The notes: generated by a model not told the origin, from the sequence alone. Counted from the stretch's first letter, positions 16,626 to 26,439 are shown. The stretch: 64,000 bases of DNA from Bradyrhizobium sp. 141 (GCF_023074055.1 NZ_JADPKR010000055.1:62001-126000); one strand, 5' to 3'. A program made the numbers and translations.

Positions 16626-17861
16626 TCAATGGCGGCCCCAAGGTCCCATGGGATTGCCGATGGGATTGCCTATCGGGTTGCTGCTTGCGGTTCCGGCGGG
16701 GCTGGGTGCTGTCACCGGAGGCGGGTTGGTCGAGCCGCCTGCATCGTTCCAGGGCCCCTGCCGCAACGGCGGCGGCGCATCCTGCTGGTCGGCTTGCGCT
16801 TCTGGTTCTTCCCCCTCATAGCCGGGCGGCGGCAACGGACCGGAATCATGGCCGCCGGCGAACTTGACTAGCGCGTCGACCCGGGACTGCACCGAGGGAT
16901 GGGTGGCGAACAGATCGGCAAAGCCCTCGCGGGGATTGTCGACGCAGAGCTCCATGACGGCCGAGGTCGCACCGGGCAGCTCGCCGCGATTCTCGATCTT
17001 GCGCAACGCCGAGATCATCGCATCGGGATCTTTCGTCAGCTCCACGGAGCCTGCGTCGGCCAGATATTCGCGCGAGCGCGACAGCGCGAGCTTGACGACC
17101 TGGGACAGCAGCCAGGCCACCACGATCAGCACGATCGCGATGATGATCACGATCACCGCGCCGCCGCCGGAACTCTTGCTGTCGCTCGACGAGGAGGACG
17201 ACCGCGACGAGGAGGAGGAGCCCGACGACCATGAGCCGCCGGAGCCGGAGCTCCAATTGAAATTCGTGAACAGGCGGAAGAACATTTCGCCGAAGAAGCC
17301 GACCACGCCGGCGATGATGACAGCGACTACCATCAGCTGCACGTCGCCGTTCTTGATATGGGTCAGCTCGTGGCCCAGCACGGCCTCGATCTCCTTGTCA
17401 TCAAGCGCATCGAGGAGACCCGTGGTCACGGTGATGGAATATTGCCGCGGATTGAGGCCGGTTGCGAACGCGTTCAGCGCCGGGCTCTCCATGATCTTCA
17501 GCTTCGGCATGGTGATGCCGCGCGAGATGCAGAGGTTTTCGAGCAGATTGTAGAGCCGCGGCTCCTCTTGCCGGGTGACGTCGTGGCCGCCGGTGACCGC
17601 GTCGATCATCGACTGGTGGAAAAAATAGGCGATCACGATCCAGACCGCCGCCACGACCGTCGCAACGGGGGCTGCGACCTTCAGATCCTGGAAGGCGTGG
17701 CTCAGGTAGAAGGCGACAGTCCGGTTGCTGTCGATGAGAACTTCGGCGACCAGCGCGCCGGCATAGACCAGCACGTAGACCAGCATGAACAGGCCGGCGA
17801 GCAATAGCATCGAACGAAACTTGTTCGAGGCGATATGCGTGTAGAGACCATACGCGGCCAT
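16626..17861 (-). CDS. M48-family membrane zinc metalloprotease
   Basis: A 411-residue protein with zinc motif HELTH (H164, E165, H168) and third ligand E265 in SREYLADAGSVEL. Membrane helices lie at about 18-42, 66-82, 175-192 and 235-255. A Ser-rich loop at 204-232 separates the third and fourth. The C-terminal 80 residues are Pro-rich. This is the HtpX/YggG-like group, proteases acting on misfolded membrane proteins. The adjacent LemA gene ends 33 bp upstream, a common pairing. Confidence 0.92.
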   Translation of the reverse strand: MAAYGLYTHIASNKFRSMLLLAGLFMLVYVLVYAGALVAEVLIDSNRTVAFYLSHAFQDLKVAAPVATVVAAVWIVIAYFFHQSMIDAVTGGHDVTRQEEPRLYNLLENLCISRGITMPKLKIMESPALNAFATGLNPRQYSITVTTGLLDALDDKEIEAVLGHELTHIKNGDVQLMVVAVIIAGVVGFFGEMFFRLFTNFNWSSGSGGSWSSGSSSSSRSSSSSSDSKSSGGGAVIVIIIAIVLIVVAWLLSQVVKLALSRSREYLADAGSVELTKDPDAMISALRKIENRGELPGATSAVMELCVDNPREGFADLFATHPSVQSRVDALVKFAGGHDSGPLPPPGYEGEEPEAQADQQDAPPPLRQGPWNDAGGSTNPPPVTAPSPAGTASSNPIGNPIGNPMGPWGRH

Positions 17862-17893
17862 GACGCGCTGCCCTGCCGGCCTATCGGCTCAAC

Positions 17894-18454
17894 TCAGAAC
17901 TTCACCTGCGGCGTCGCCTCGACCTCGGTGCGGCTGGCGCCGAGATCGAAGAAGTCCTTCCTGGTGAAGCCGAACATGCCGGCGAACAGGGCCGCAGGCA
18001 GCTGCTGGATGCCGGTGTTGTATTCCTGGACCGCGTTGTTGAAGAAGCGGCGGCTCGCCGCGATCTTGTTCTCGAGGTCGGAGAGCTCGGATGCGAGCTG
18101 CTGGAAGTTGGCATTAGCCTTGAGGTCCGGATAGGCCTCCGACAGCGCGATCAGCCGGCCGAGCGCACCCGAGAGCTGGTTCTCGGCCGCGGACACCTGC
18201 GCCGGACCCTGCGCCGACATCGCCGAGTTGCGCGCCTTGATGACGTCGTCGAGCGTGCCACGCTCATGCGAGGCATAGCCCTTCACCGTCTCGACCAGGT
18301 TCGGGATCAGATCGTGGCGCTGCTTGAGCTGCACGTCGATATCGGCAAAGGCCTGGCCGACACGCTGGCTCAGCGCCACCAGGCGGTTGTAGGCGCTGAA
18401 CGCCAGGAATGCGAGGACGACGATGACGCCGAGAACGATCCAGCCGGTCGACAT
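17894..18454 (-). CDS. lemA: LemA family protein
   Basis: A 186-residue protein with one N-terminal membrane helix (TGWIVLGVIVVLAFLAFSAYN) and a long four-helix-bundle body: LKQRHDLIPNLVETVKGYA, the family-defining RRFFNNAVQEYNTGIQQLP, and FGFTRKDFF at the end. LemA proteins are membrane-bound with the bundle outside; their role is unknown, but they recur next to M48 proteases as here. Confidence 0.95.
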   Translation of the reverse strand: MSTGWIVLGVIVVLAFLAFSAYNRLVALSQRVGQAFADIDVQLKQRHDLIPNLVETVKGYASHERGTLDDVIKARNSAMSAQGPAQVSAAENQLSGALGRLIALSEAYPDLKANANFQQLASELSDLENKIAASRRFFNNAVQEYNTGIQQLPAALFAGMFGFTRKDFFDLGASRTEVEATPQVKF

Positions 18455-18592
18455 GGAGAACTCCTGAAGGGGGAAGAAGGCGGGCGCTAGGGTAGACCAA
18501 ATTGGCGCGAAGCGAGAGCCCGGCGCAGAGGGAAGGTAAGACTTGGTCGAATGGGAAGCCGCTCGAGTTCAAGGCAAGAACGGCCAGCGAAA

Positions 18593-19570
18593 TTAACTTT
18601 CGGACATGATCGCATCGCCCCAGCGCCAGCGCCGGGCGTCGGCATAGGCCGCCCTGTCGCGTCGCGGGACTTTCGTCAGCGCGATCCCAGCCCCGGTGCA
18701 GAGTTTTGCCGTGATCTCGGCCTTGCCGACATCCGGCGGCGCCAGCACGCGCGCGGCGCGGCTCTCTGGCGCCGTGCGGGTCAGGGCGACGTAGATGAAA
18801 CGCTCGTCCTCGAACGGCACCTCGGCACCCTTGATCTGGCGGTGCGCCTGCGAGCGCGGCAGGCGCTGGGAGAAATGGCACCAGTCGGGCGCGATGAGCG
18901 GGCAGGGCCTTTCGTGCGGGCAGGGCGCAGCGACATAGGCACCTTGTGCGATCAGTTGCTGGCGCAGCGCGAGGATGCGCCTATAGCCGGCGGGCGTGCC
19001 GGGCTCGATCACGAGCAGCGCGTGGCGCGCTTTGGCCCACATCGCCTCGGTGAGCTTGCGTTGGTCAGCCTCACTGAGCTCGCCGATGATGTAGCTCGCA
19101 ATGACGAGGTCGGCTTGCGAGGCCTCGGCCAGGTTGCCGCCGGCATCGCCCGGCAGATAGCGGCACTCCGCCAGACGCGTGCTGTCGCGTGCCAATTCGA
19201 GCGCGAGCCGGCTTAGCGTGGCGTTGGCGTCGAGCAGCGTGAAATCCTGCAGCGACGGAAAGGCTTCCGCGGCCGCCCAGCTCGCGGTGCCCGGGCCTGC
19301 GCCAACGTCGAGCAAGGTTTCCGGGGTTAGATCAGGCGCGATCTCGGTGAGCGCATTGAGGCTGGCCGCCACCGCCGCATAGGTCGCCGGCATGCGCGCG
19401 AGCGCATAAGCGAGCGCATCGGCTTCCGACTTGATCATGCCGGAGCCGCCACCGGCGCGATAGGCGGTCGAGATCTTCTGCGACCGCTGTGCGGCGTCGG
19501 TGCGCGAAAAGCCCTGGAGCTTGCCGTCGAGGGCTGCTTTGAGTTCGGCGGGGAGGGTGGGGGAGATCAT
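18593..19570 (-). CDS. Rsm22-family small-ribosomal-subunit-associated methyltransferase-like protein
   Basis: A 325-residue protein. The SAM-binding loop is LDVGAGPGTASWAA (residues 87-100). Four cysteines, C217, C223, C231 and C291 (CPHERPCPL, DWCHFSQ, KLCTGAG), keep the arrangement of the mitochondrial homologue METTL17/Rsm22, where they hold an iron-sulfur cluster. The family associates with the small ribosomal subunit; enzymatic activity is unproven. A palindromic repeat separates it from smc upstream on the same strand. Confidence 0.88.
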   Translation of the reverse strand: MISPTLPAELKAALDGKLQGFSRTDAAQRSQKISTAYRAGGGSGMIKSEADALAYALARMPATYAAVAASLNALTEIAPDLTPETLLDVGAGPGTASWAAAEAFPSLQDFTLLDANATLSRLALELARDSTRLAECRYLPGDAGGNLAEASQADLVIASYIIGELSEADQRKLTEAMWAKARHALLVIEPGTPAGYRRILALRQQLIAQGAYVAAPCPHERPCPLIAPDWCHFSQRLPRSQAHRQIKGAEVPFEDERFIYVALTRTAPESRAARVLAPPDVGKAEITAKLCTGAGIALTKVPRRDRAAYADARRWRWGDAIMSES

Positions 19571-19580
19571 GTTTGCCCAC

Positions 19581-19673
19581 CGTCATTCCGGGGCGCGACG
19601 AAGTCGCGAACCCGGAATCTAGAAGTTATCGCGCGAGATTCCGGGTTCTCGCTTCGCGAGCCCCGGAATGACG
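19581..19673. repeat. Palindromic intergenic element (GTCATTCCGGGG type)
   Basis: CGTCATTCCGGGGC at one end, GCCCCGGAATGACG at the other, with inner GAACCCGGAATCT and AGATTCCGGGTTC arms: a near-perfect 93-bp palindrome between the Rsm22-like gene and smc. Confidence 0.85.
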
Positions 19674-19682
19674 CCAGAGATA

Positions 19683-22600
19683 TCACGCCACGTTCTGGTC
19701 GAGGATGTCCACGGCCTCTGACAGGCTCACCGACACCAGTTGCGACACGCCGCGCTCGGCCATGGTCACGCCGAACAGGCGGTTCATCCGCGCCATCGTG
19801 ATCGGGTTGTGCGTGATGATGATGAAGCGCGTGTCGGTCGAGCCCGTCATCTCGTGCAGCAGGTTGCAGTAGCGTTCGACGTTGTGGTCGTCGAGCGGCG
19901 CGTCGACTTCGTCCAGCACGCAGATCGGCGAAGGGTTGGTCAAGAACACGGCGAAGATCAGCGCCATCGCAGTCAACGCCTGCTCGCCGCCGGAGAGCAG
20001 CGACAGCGTCTGCGGCTTCTTGCCCGGCGGTTTTGCGATGATTTCGAGGCCGGCTTCCAGCGGGTCGTCGCTCTCGATCAGGTGCAGTGCGGCTTCGCCG
20101 CCGCCGAACAGCTCGACGAACAGGCGCTTGAAGTGGCTGTTGACCACCTCGAACGAGGTCAGGAGCCGCTCGCGCGCTTCCTTGTTGAGGCTCTGGATGC
20201 CCTGGCGCAGCCGCTTGATGGCTTCGACGAGGTCGTCGCGCTCGGTGACGAGGCCGGTGTGCTGGGTCTCGACCTCGCGCAGCTCTTCCTCGGCGCGCAA
20301 ATTGACTGCGCCGAGGCGCTCGCGGTCGCGGCGCATCTTTTCGAGGTCTTCCTCGATGTCGTGCAGCGCCGGTAGCTCCGCACCGGGCTCGATCTCGGCA
20401 AGGCCGGCGACGGCCTGCGGCTCGACTTCCAGCATGTCGCGGATCTCGCGCTCGATGTCTTCGAGCCGGCGCCGCGCGCCTTCCATGCGCTCCTCGGCGC
20501 GGGCGGTTGCCTCGCGCGAGCTGGAGAGCGCTTCGAGGGTCAGCTTTGCGACGCGATCGGTCTCAGCCATCGCGGTTTCCGCGGTGGCGAGTGCGTCGGC
20601 GGCCATGCGGCGGTCGTTCTCGGCATATTCGATCTCGGTGATCAGCGCGCTGCGCTTCTCGGCGAAGACGGCCGGCGCGTTTTCGAGCTCGCTGCGCTCG
20701 ATCGTGAGTTCGGCGATACGGGCCTGGATGGTGTCGATGTGAGAGGCCGCGCTCTCCTTGCGGTTCTGCCACTCGGTGCGCTCGGCGAGGATCGCCTGCA
20801 CGCGGCGGTCGGCGAGCTCGGCTTCGCGGGCCAGGGCCTGGGCCTCGGCGCGGACCTGGGCGGCCATGCGGCGATGGCCTTCAATGTCGCTGCGGACGGC
20901 GGCGAGACGGGTCTCGGTGTCCTCGCTCGACGGCAGCTCGGAGATGCCGGCTTCGGCATATTCATAGGCAGCTTCGGCCTCGGCGCGGTCGGCGGCGAGA
21001 CGGCTGTGGGCTTCCGACAACGTCGCCTTGCGCGCGGCGTGGCGGCTGATCTCGCGCTCGGCGGTGGCATGGCGCTCGCGCGCGACGTTGAGCTCGCGCT
21101 GCGCGGCGCGCCAGGCTTCGCGGCTGGCGCCTTCGGTGCTGGCGGCCATCTGCAGCTCGGATTCGGCGTTCTCCAGCGCCTGGCGCTTGATCTGCGCGTC
21201 GATGCGGGCCTGCTCCAGCTCGTTCTCGATGTCGACGAGGCGGGCGCGCTCGGCAAGGCGCCGCGCGGCACCGGTCGGAGCATGAGCCGCCGCGACAAAG
21301 CCGTCCCAGCGCCAGACGTCGCCCTCGGGCGAGACCAGCCGCTGGCCGGTCTTGAGCTGCGAGACCAGCTCGGCGCCGCGCTCGCGCGGCACCACGCCGA
21401 TCTGGGCCAGGCGGCGCGCCAGTTCGGCCGGCGCCTGCACGTGGTTCGCGAGCGGCACGACGCCCTCGGGCAGCTCGGGATCGCCATCGGTGACGCCCGC
21501 ATTGGTCCAGCGCATCGGCGCCGACGGATCGACCGGCGCGTCGAGATCGTCGCCGAGCGCGGCGCCGATGGCTTTTTCAAAGCCCTTGTCGACGGTGATG
21601 CCGTCGATGATCGGCGGCCACAGATTCTTGGTCTCGCCGTTGAGGATCTTGGAGATCGTGCGCGCCTCGGTTTCGAGCCGTTGTGCGCGCTTGTCGGCCT
21701 CGACCAGCGGCGAGCGCGAGGATTCCAGCGTCTGGCGGGCGGCGACGTGCGCGGCTTCGCTCGCCTGCGCCGCGGCTTCGGAAGCTGCCAGCGTCTGCTC
21801 CGCGGTCTCGACCGTCGCCGTCAGCTCGTCGAGATCGCCGAAACCGCCGGTTTCGGCGGCGAGCTTCTGCTCTTCCGCGGCGACGTTCGCGATCTCCTGG
21901 TCGAGCCGGGCGAGCTTGTCGCGGTGGGTGCGGACGTTGGCTTCGAGTTGATTGCGCTTGGCGGTGAGGTCGGCGAGCGCGGTGGTGAGCTCGGCGAATT
22001 GCTGCTCGGTTTCGGTCAGCACCGCCTCGGCTTCGCCGACGCGCTCGTCGACGCCGGAGCGCTTCTCGACGCGCGACTTGATCTCTTCCTTCAGCTCGGA
22101 ATCTTCGGTGTCGAGCCGCTGCAGCGCGACGTCGGCGTCCATAGTTTGTTGCTGAGCACGGGAAATGTCGCCTTCGAACTGGGCGAGGCGACGCTCGAGC
22201 TCGGCGACGCGTTCCTTGGCGCGCTCTTCCTCGCGGTCGAGCAGCTCGCGGGCATTGGTCAGGCGCTGCAAGCCTGCAGCGGCGCGTGCTTCGGCATCGC
22301 GTAGCGCCGGCATTTCGGCAGCGCGGATCGCCTGGATGCGGGCAGCTTCAGCCTGGTGCTGGGTGCGCTCGGCCATCTCTCGCACGGCGAGATCGTGGGT
22401 CTGGCCGGATTCGTTGACGTCGGCATGGGCGCCGATCCAGCGCAGGTGGAACAGGGTTGCTTCGGCCTTGCGCACCTTGGCGGCGACCTCGCGATAGCGC
22501 ACGGCCTGGCGGGCCTGCTTCTTCAGGCCTTCCATCTGCCCTGCGAGCTGGCCGATCACGTCCTCGACGCGGGTGAGGTTGGTTTCGGCCGCCTTCAGCC

Positions 22601-23147
22601 GCAGCTCGGCTTCATGGCGGCGGGCGTGCAGGCCGGCAACGCCGGCGGCGTCTTCCAGCACGCGGCGGCGCTGCTCGGGCTTGGCCTGGATGATCTCGCC
22701 GATCTTGCCCTGGTGGACGAGAGCGGGCGAACGCGCGCCGGTGGCAGCGTCAGCGAACAGGATCTGCACGTCGCGGGCGCGCACGTCGCGGCCGTTGATG
22801 CGATAGACCGAGCCTGCCTCGCGCTCGATGCGGCGGGAGATTTCGAGCAGCTGGCTGTCGTTCATCGCCGCCGGCGCGGTGCGATCGGAATTGTCGATCG
22901 TCATCGTCACTTCGGCGTGGTTGCGCGCCGGACGGTTGCCGGAGCCGGCAAAGATCACCGCGTCCATGTCGGCGGCACGCAGCGACTTGTACGAGGTTTC
23001 GCCCATCGCCCAGCGCAGCGCTTCGACGAGATTCGACTTGCCGCAACCGTTGGGTCCGACCACGCCGGTCAGGCCGGGCTCGATGACGAAGTCCGTGGCC
23101 TCAACGAAGGACTTGAAGCCGTGAAGGCGCAGGCGGGTGATTTTCAT
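19683..23147 (-). CDS. smc: Chromosome segregation protein SMC
   Basis: An 1154-residue SMC ATPase that compacts and segregates the chromosome. The N-terminal head has Walker A VGPNGCGKSN near residues 31-39. Two coiled coils of roughly 300 residues flank a hinge region around 500-640 (from LWPPIIDGITVDKGFEKAIGAA onward). The C-terminal head has the ABC signature LSLLSGGEQALTAMAL and Walker B PICVLDEVDAPLDDHN. ATG 23147 begins the family-typical MKITRLRLHGFKSF; an upstream in-frame GTG at 23153 adds two residues. No scpA or scpB is in the window. Confidence 0.97.
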   Translation of the reverse strand: MKITRLRLHGFKSFVEATDFVIEPGLTGVVGPNGCGKSNLVEALRWAMGETSYKSLRAADMDAVIFAGSGNRPARNHAEVTMTIDNSDRTAPAAMNDSQLLEISRRIEREAGSVYRINGRDVRARDVQILFADAATGARSPALVHQGKIGEIIQAKPEQRRRVLEDAAGVAGLHARRHEAELRLKAAETNLTRVEDVIGQLAGQMEGLKKQARQAVRYREVAAKVRKAEATLFHLRWIGAHADVNESGQTHDLAVREMAERTQHQAEAARIQAIRAAEMPALRDAEARAAAGLQRLTNARELLDREEERAKERVAELERRLAQFEGDISRAQQQTMDADVALQRLDTEDSELKEEIKSRVEKRSGVDERVGEAEAVLTETEQQFAELTTALADLTAKRNQLEANVRTHRDKLARLDQEIANVAAEEQKLAAETGGFGDLDELTATVETAEQTLAASEAAAQASEAAHVAARQTLESSRSPLVEADKRAQRLETEARTISKILNGETKNLWPPIIDGITVDKGFEKAIGAALGDDLDAPVDPSAPMRWTNAGVTDGDPELPEGVVPLANHVQAPAELARRLAQIGVVPRERGAELVSQLKTGQRLVSPEGDVWRWDGFVAAAHAPTGAARRLAERARLVDIENELEQARIDAQIKRQALENAESELQMAASTEGASREAWRAAQRELNVARERHATAEREISRHAARKATLSEAHSRLAADRAEAEAAYEYAEAGISELPSSEDTETRLAAVRSDIEGHRRMAAQVRAEAQALAREAELADRRVQAILAERTEWQNRKESAASHIDTIQARIAELTIERSELENAPAVFAEKRSALITEIEYAENDRRMAADALATAETAMAETDRVAKLTLEALSSSREATARAEERMEGARRRLEDIEREIRDMLEVEPQAVAGLAEIEPGAELPALHDIEEDLEKMRRDRERLGAVNLRAEEELREVETQHTGLVTERDDLVEAIKRLRQGIQSLNKEARERLLTSFEVVNSHFKRLFVELFGGGEAALHLIESDDPLEAGLEIIAKPPGKKPQTLSLLSGGEQALTAMALIFAVFLTNPSPICVLDEVDAPLDDHNVERYCNLLHEMTGSTDTRFIIITHNPITMARMNRLFGVTMAERGVSQLVSVSLSEAVDILDQNVA

Positions 23148-23364
23148 AAGCACGCATCTCTGTTGGCAGGCGCGAATCCCCCTGCCGGGACAATACCATG
23201 GAAGGCAATGTCGCTCTCTGGGTGAGTCGCGCGAGGCGCCTCATGCGGCTGGACAATGGCCGCGGTGTGCCGCGAGGGCAACCGGCCAAAGCCGCTTTTC
23301 CCAAGGGATTTATGCCGGGAAAGATACGGCTTTCGAGATGCGAATCAGAATCTTGACGAGCGAA

Positions 23365-24021
23365 TCAGCTCTTCAGCAGCGGATTGATCTTCTTGGCGAA
23401 ATCCTCGAACGAGGCTTCGCCCTTGATCTTCTCGCCGTTGATGAAGAAGGTCGGCGTCGAATCCACCTTCAGCACGTCGCTGGCATATTTCTGGTCGGCG
23501 GCGATCTTGTCGAGCAGCGCCTGGTCCTTCAGGCAGGCTTCGACCTGCTGCTGGGTGAGCCCGGCCTGCTTGCCGATCCGTGTCAGGGTCTCCGTGGTGT
23601 TCTTCATCACCCAGTCGTTCTGCTGGCGGAACAGCATGTCGGTGACCGCGAAGTATTTCGGCGCGTCGTCCTTGGCGATGCAGCGCGACAGCATCGACCC
23701 GGCGGCGGCTTTGATATCGAGCGGGAACTCGCGGAAGATGTAACGTACCTTGCCGGTGTCGATGTATTCCTTCTTGATCTTCGGGAACACCTGCTCGTTG
23801 AAGGCGGCGCAGTGCGGGCAGGTCATCGAGGCGTATTCGGTGATGGTGACGGCGGCATCGTTGGGGCCTAGCGCCATGTCGGGCAGTGACACGGGCTTGG
23901 CCACATCGCCAGCCGACTGCGCCATGGCTTCGGAGACGAACCGCAGCGGCGAGAACCCGGCGACCGCGGCAAGCCCGGTCAGCGACAGCATCGTGGTGAA
24001 GGCGCGGCGGGTGATGATCAA
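23365..24021 (-). CDS. DsbA-like thiol:disulfide oxidoreductase
   Basis: About 218 residues, exported by a twin-arginine-like leader (ITRRAFTTMLSLTGLAAVAG). The thioredoxin-fold active site is CPHC (C68 and C71 from this start) and the cis-Pro loop is STPTFFING. No ATG fits the N-terminus: I choose TTG 24021 because CGGGAG lies 6 nt upstream; TTG 24042 is an alternative. The protein probably forms or isomerises disulfides in periplasmic proteins. It sits between dciA and smc, the normal rhizobial order. Confidence 0.9.
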   Translation of the reverse strand: MIITRRAFTTMLSLTGLAAVAGFSPLRFVSEAMAQSAGDVAKPVSLPDMALGPNDAAVTITEYASMTCPHCAAFNEQVFPKIKKEYIDTGKVRYIFREFPLDIKAAAGSMLSRCIAKDDAPKYFAVTDMLFRQQNDWVMKNTTETLTRIGKQAGLTQQQVEACLKDQALLDKIAADQKYASDVLKVDSTPTFFINGEKIKGEASFEDFAKKINPLLKS

Positions 24022-24148
24022 GGTCGGCTCCCGGATTGGCAAGGTCTTGCCCGGAGTTCCCGTCCGGGCGGCCTGTCGCTAGCTTGAAACGTCGATTGAG
24101 GCAATGGCGAGCGGCCAGGACAGGTCCAGATTAGCTAGGGAATGAGGC

Positions 24149-24640
24149 TCAATTTCGCTTGATGGCGGCCCCCAGCCGCGCCAGCGCCGTCTTCAGTTGT
24201 TCATCTTCGATGTCGCCCAGGCTCTCCGCCACCTTGGCCACCGATTGGGGATCGGGTGGGCCGGGTCGCACCGGCCGTCGGGCGCGCGACAGGGGGGCTT
24301 GGCGGAAAGCGAGCTTGCCGACCGCGCTCCAGCCGAAGAAGCGGTTGACCCGCTCCAGGATCACATCGGCGGAATGCTGGATCTCCAGGGCCATCGGCCC
24401 CTCGACCCGCAGCACCAACGTCGCCGGCTCCTGCGGCTGGCCCTCCACCGGCCGCGGCCATTGCATCTTCAGCGGCTCGGCATGAGCTGCGATCTCCGGC
24501 CCGGCAATCTGCGCCCACCGCGTCACCAGCTCGCGCGCCGCAAAGCCCTGCTTGGCATAGGCCTCGGCAAAGACGTCATTGAGCAGGATCCCGAGCGGCT
24601 TGGCGCTGATCGGACCGGGTTTGGGAGGGAATTTGGACAT
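24149..24640 (-). CDS. dciA: DciA-like DUF721 protein
   Basis: A 163-residue protein with the DUF721 core: ARELVTRWAQIAGPEIAAHAEPL, TLVLRVEGPMALEIQHSADVILERVN and FFGWSAVGKLAFRQ. DciA is the ancestral loader of the replicative helicase DnaB in bacteria lacking DnaC. The C-terminal 40 residues are Arg/Pro-rich and probably unstructured. It is divergent from mutY and precedes the dsbA-like gene, so replication, repair and chromosome genes cluster here. Confidence 0.88.
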   Translation of the reverse strand: MSKFPPKPGPISAKPLGILLNDVFAEAYAKQGFAARELVTRWAQIAGPEIAAHAEPLKMQWPRPVEGQPQEPATLVLRVEGPMALEIQHSADVILERVNRFFGWSAVGKLAFRQAPLSRARRPVRPGPPDPQSVAKVAESLGDIEDEQLKTALARLGAAIKRN

Positions 24641-24685
24641 GGATCCTTATAGCACTTCGGGACGCAAGCCACAGAGTCCCGGGTT

Positions 24686-24767
24686 GTCATGGCCGGGCCT
24701 GTCCCGGCCATCCACGTTCTTCCGCGAAGAAAAGACGTGGATGCCCGCGACCAGCGCGGGCATGACG
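24686..24767. repeat. Palindromic intergenic element (GTCATGGCCGGGC type), copy 1
   Basis: GTCATGGCCGGGC on the left and GCGCGGGCATGAC on the right, with inner CCACGTTCTTCC and AAGACGTGG arms. It fills the dciA-mutY intergenic gap. A longer relative lies at 47021-47144. Confidence 0.75.
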
Positions 24768-24802
24768 TGGAGAGATCGCCATGAGGCCGCTACAGTGGGC
24801 GC

Positions 24803-25942
24803 ATGAGCCCCAAATCCGCACTGAAGGCTAAATCGGAACCCAGTCAGGCGGAGACCTCGTCGCGCCCGATCGCACTTCTGCAATGGTACGACCGCCACCG
24901 CCGCCGATTGCCCTGGCGCGCGGCGCCTGGAGAGGCATCGGATCCTTACCGCGTCTGGCTGTCTGAGATCATGCTGCAGCAGACCACGGTGAAGGCGGTC
25001 GGTCCCTATTTCGAAAAATTCATCGCGCGCTGGCCGGATGTCACGGCGCTCGGACGGGCCTCACAGGACGACGTGCTGCGAATGTGGGCCGGGCTCGGCT
25101 ATTATTCGCGCGCGCGTAATCTGTACGCCTGCGCGGTTGCCGTGACGCGCGACCATGGCGGCACCTTTCCTGACACCGAGGAGGGCCTGCGTGCGCTACC
25201 GGGCATCGGGCCCTACACGGCGGCGGCGATCGCAGCGATCGCCTTCGATCGTCGCACCATGCCGGTCGACGGCAATATCGAGCGGGTGGTGTCGCGTCTG
25301 TTCGCGGTCGAGGAGGAGCTGCCGCAGGCGAAGCCGCGGATCCAGCAATTGGCCGCGACGCTGCTGGCGGCCTCCCGCGCCGGCGACGAGAAGTCTCGCG
25401 CCGGCGACAGCGCACAGGCGCTGATGGATTTGGGCGCTTCGATCTGCACGCCGAAGAAGCCGGCCTGCTCGCTGTGTCCGCTGAACGAGGATTGCATCGC
25501 GCGCGCGCAAGGCATGCAGGAGACCTTTCCGCGCAAGGCGCCGAAGAAGAGTGGCACGTTGCGTCGCGGTGCCGCCTTCGTCGTCACGCGCGGCGGCGAG
25601 CTGCTCGTCCGCAGCCGTCCCGAAAAGGGTCTGCTCGGCGGCATGACGGAAGTGCCGGGCTCGGACTGGCTCGCCGGCCAGGACGATGCGACTGCGAAGC
25701 AGCAGGCGCCGGAGCTGAAGGGGTTGTCACGCTGGCAGCGCAAGGTGGGCGTCGTCACCCACGTCTTCACGCATTTTCCGCTGGAGCTCGTGGTCTATAC
25801 GGCGAAGGCGGAAGCGCGCACGCGTGCGCCCGAGGGCATGCGCTGGGTGCCGACCGCGACCCTTGCCGGTGAAGCGCTGCCCAACGTCATGCGCAAGGTC
25901 ATTGCGCACGCGCTGGACCTTCCACCGAGGCGATCCTCCTGA
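24803..25942 (+). CDS. mutY: A/G-specific adenine DNA glycosylase
   Basis: A 379-residue repair enzyme that removes adenine paired with 8-oxoguanine. The catalytic Glu is E55 (SEIMLQQT), the helix-hairpin-helix is LPGIGPYTAAAIAAIAF, the catalytic Asp is D156 (PVDGNIERV), and the 4Fe-4S cluster is bound by C215, C222, C225 and C231 in the normal C-X6-C-X2-C-X5-C spacing. The NUDIX-like C-terminal domain (about 250-375) recognises 8-oxoguanine. Full length, intact. Confidence 0.97.
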   Translation: MSPKSALKAKSEPSQAETSSRPIALLQWYDRHRRRLPWRAAPGEASDPYRVWLSEIMLQQTTVKAVGPYFEKFIARWPDVTALGRASQDDVLRMWAGLGYYSRARNLYACAVAVTRDHGGTFPDTEEGLRALPGIGPYTAAAIAAIAFDRRTMPVDGNIERVVSRLFAVEEELPQAKPRIQQLAATLLAASRAGDEKSRAGDSAQALMDLGASICTPKKPACSLCPLNEDCIARAQGMQETFPRKAPKKSGTLRRGAAFVVTRGGELLVRSRPEKGLLGGMTEVPGSDWLAGQDDATAKQQAPELKGLSRWQRKVGVVTHVFTHFPLELVVYTAKAEARTRAPEGMRWVPTATLAGEALPNVMRKVIAHALDLPPRRSS

Positions 25943-25994
25943 CAGCACGCTGGCAGCAGCGCTACGCTAGGGGATTGCGAAACGGAGGCTGCCA

Positions 25995-26417
25995 ATGGTC
26001 AAGACCGCACTCGACAATTTTCCACGGCCGCCCTGCGCCGAACTGCTCGGCTGGCGTCTGCTCGATGCCCGTCCGGAGGAGGGCTGGATCAAGCTCGCCT
26101 TCGAGGGCAAGCCGGAGTTCTGCAATCCGGCCGGCTTCATCCAGGGCGGCATGCTCTCGGCCATGCTCGACGACACCATGGGCCCGGCGGTGCTGGTGAT
26201 GAGCGAGGGCCGGCTCTACACCACCACCATCAGCATGACCGTGAATTTCCTCAGCCCCGCAAAGCCCGGTCCGATCGTCGGCGAGGCCAAGGTGACGCAA
26301 CTCGGCAAGACCATTGCGTTCGTCGAGGGCAAGCTGATGGCCGAGGATGGCACGGTGCTGGCAACGGCAAGCGCGACCGAGCGATTGCTGGAAGCGGCGA
26401 GGGTGGTGGGCAAATAA
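25995..26417 (+). CDS. PaaI-type hotdog thioesterase
   Basis: A 140-residue single hotdog domain. The motif NPAGFIQGGMLSAMLDDTMGP contains the glycines and Asp of the PaaI thioesterase active site, and TTTISMTVNFLSPAKPGPI follows as usual. It probably hydrolyses an acyl-CoA of unknown type. CGGAGG lies 6-7 nt before ATG 25995. No phenylacetate genes are nearby, so the real pathway is not indicated. Confidence 0.9.
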   Translation: MVKTALDNFPRPPCAELLGWRLLDARPEEGWIKLAFEGKPEFCNPAGFIQGGMLSAMLDDTMGPAVLVMSEGRLYTTTISMTVNFLSPAKPGPIVGEAKVTQLGKTIAFVEGKLMAEDGTVLATASATERLLEAARVVGK

Positions 26418-26439
26418 GCCGGCTGCGTACTCCACTTCC

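Noticed and set aside
20739..22304. Long plus-strand open frame inside smc
   Set aside because: Antisense shadow of the SMC coiled coil; repetitive Glu/Arg codons stay open in reverse.
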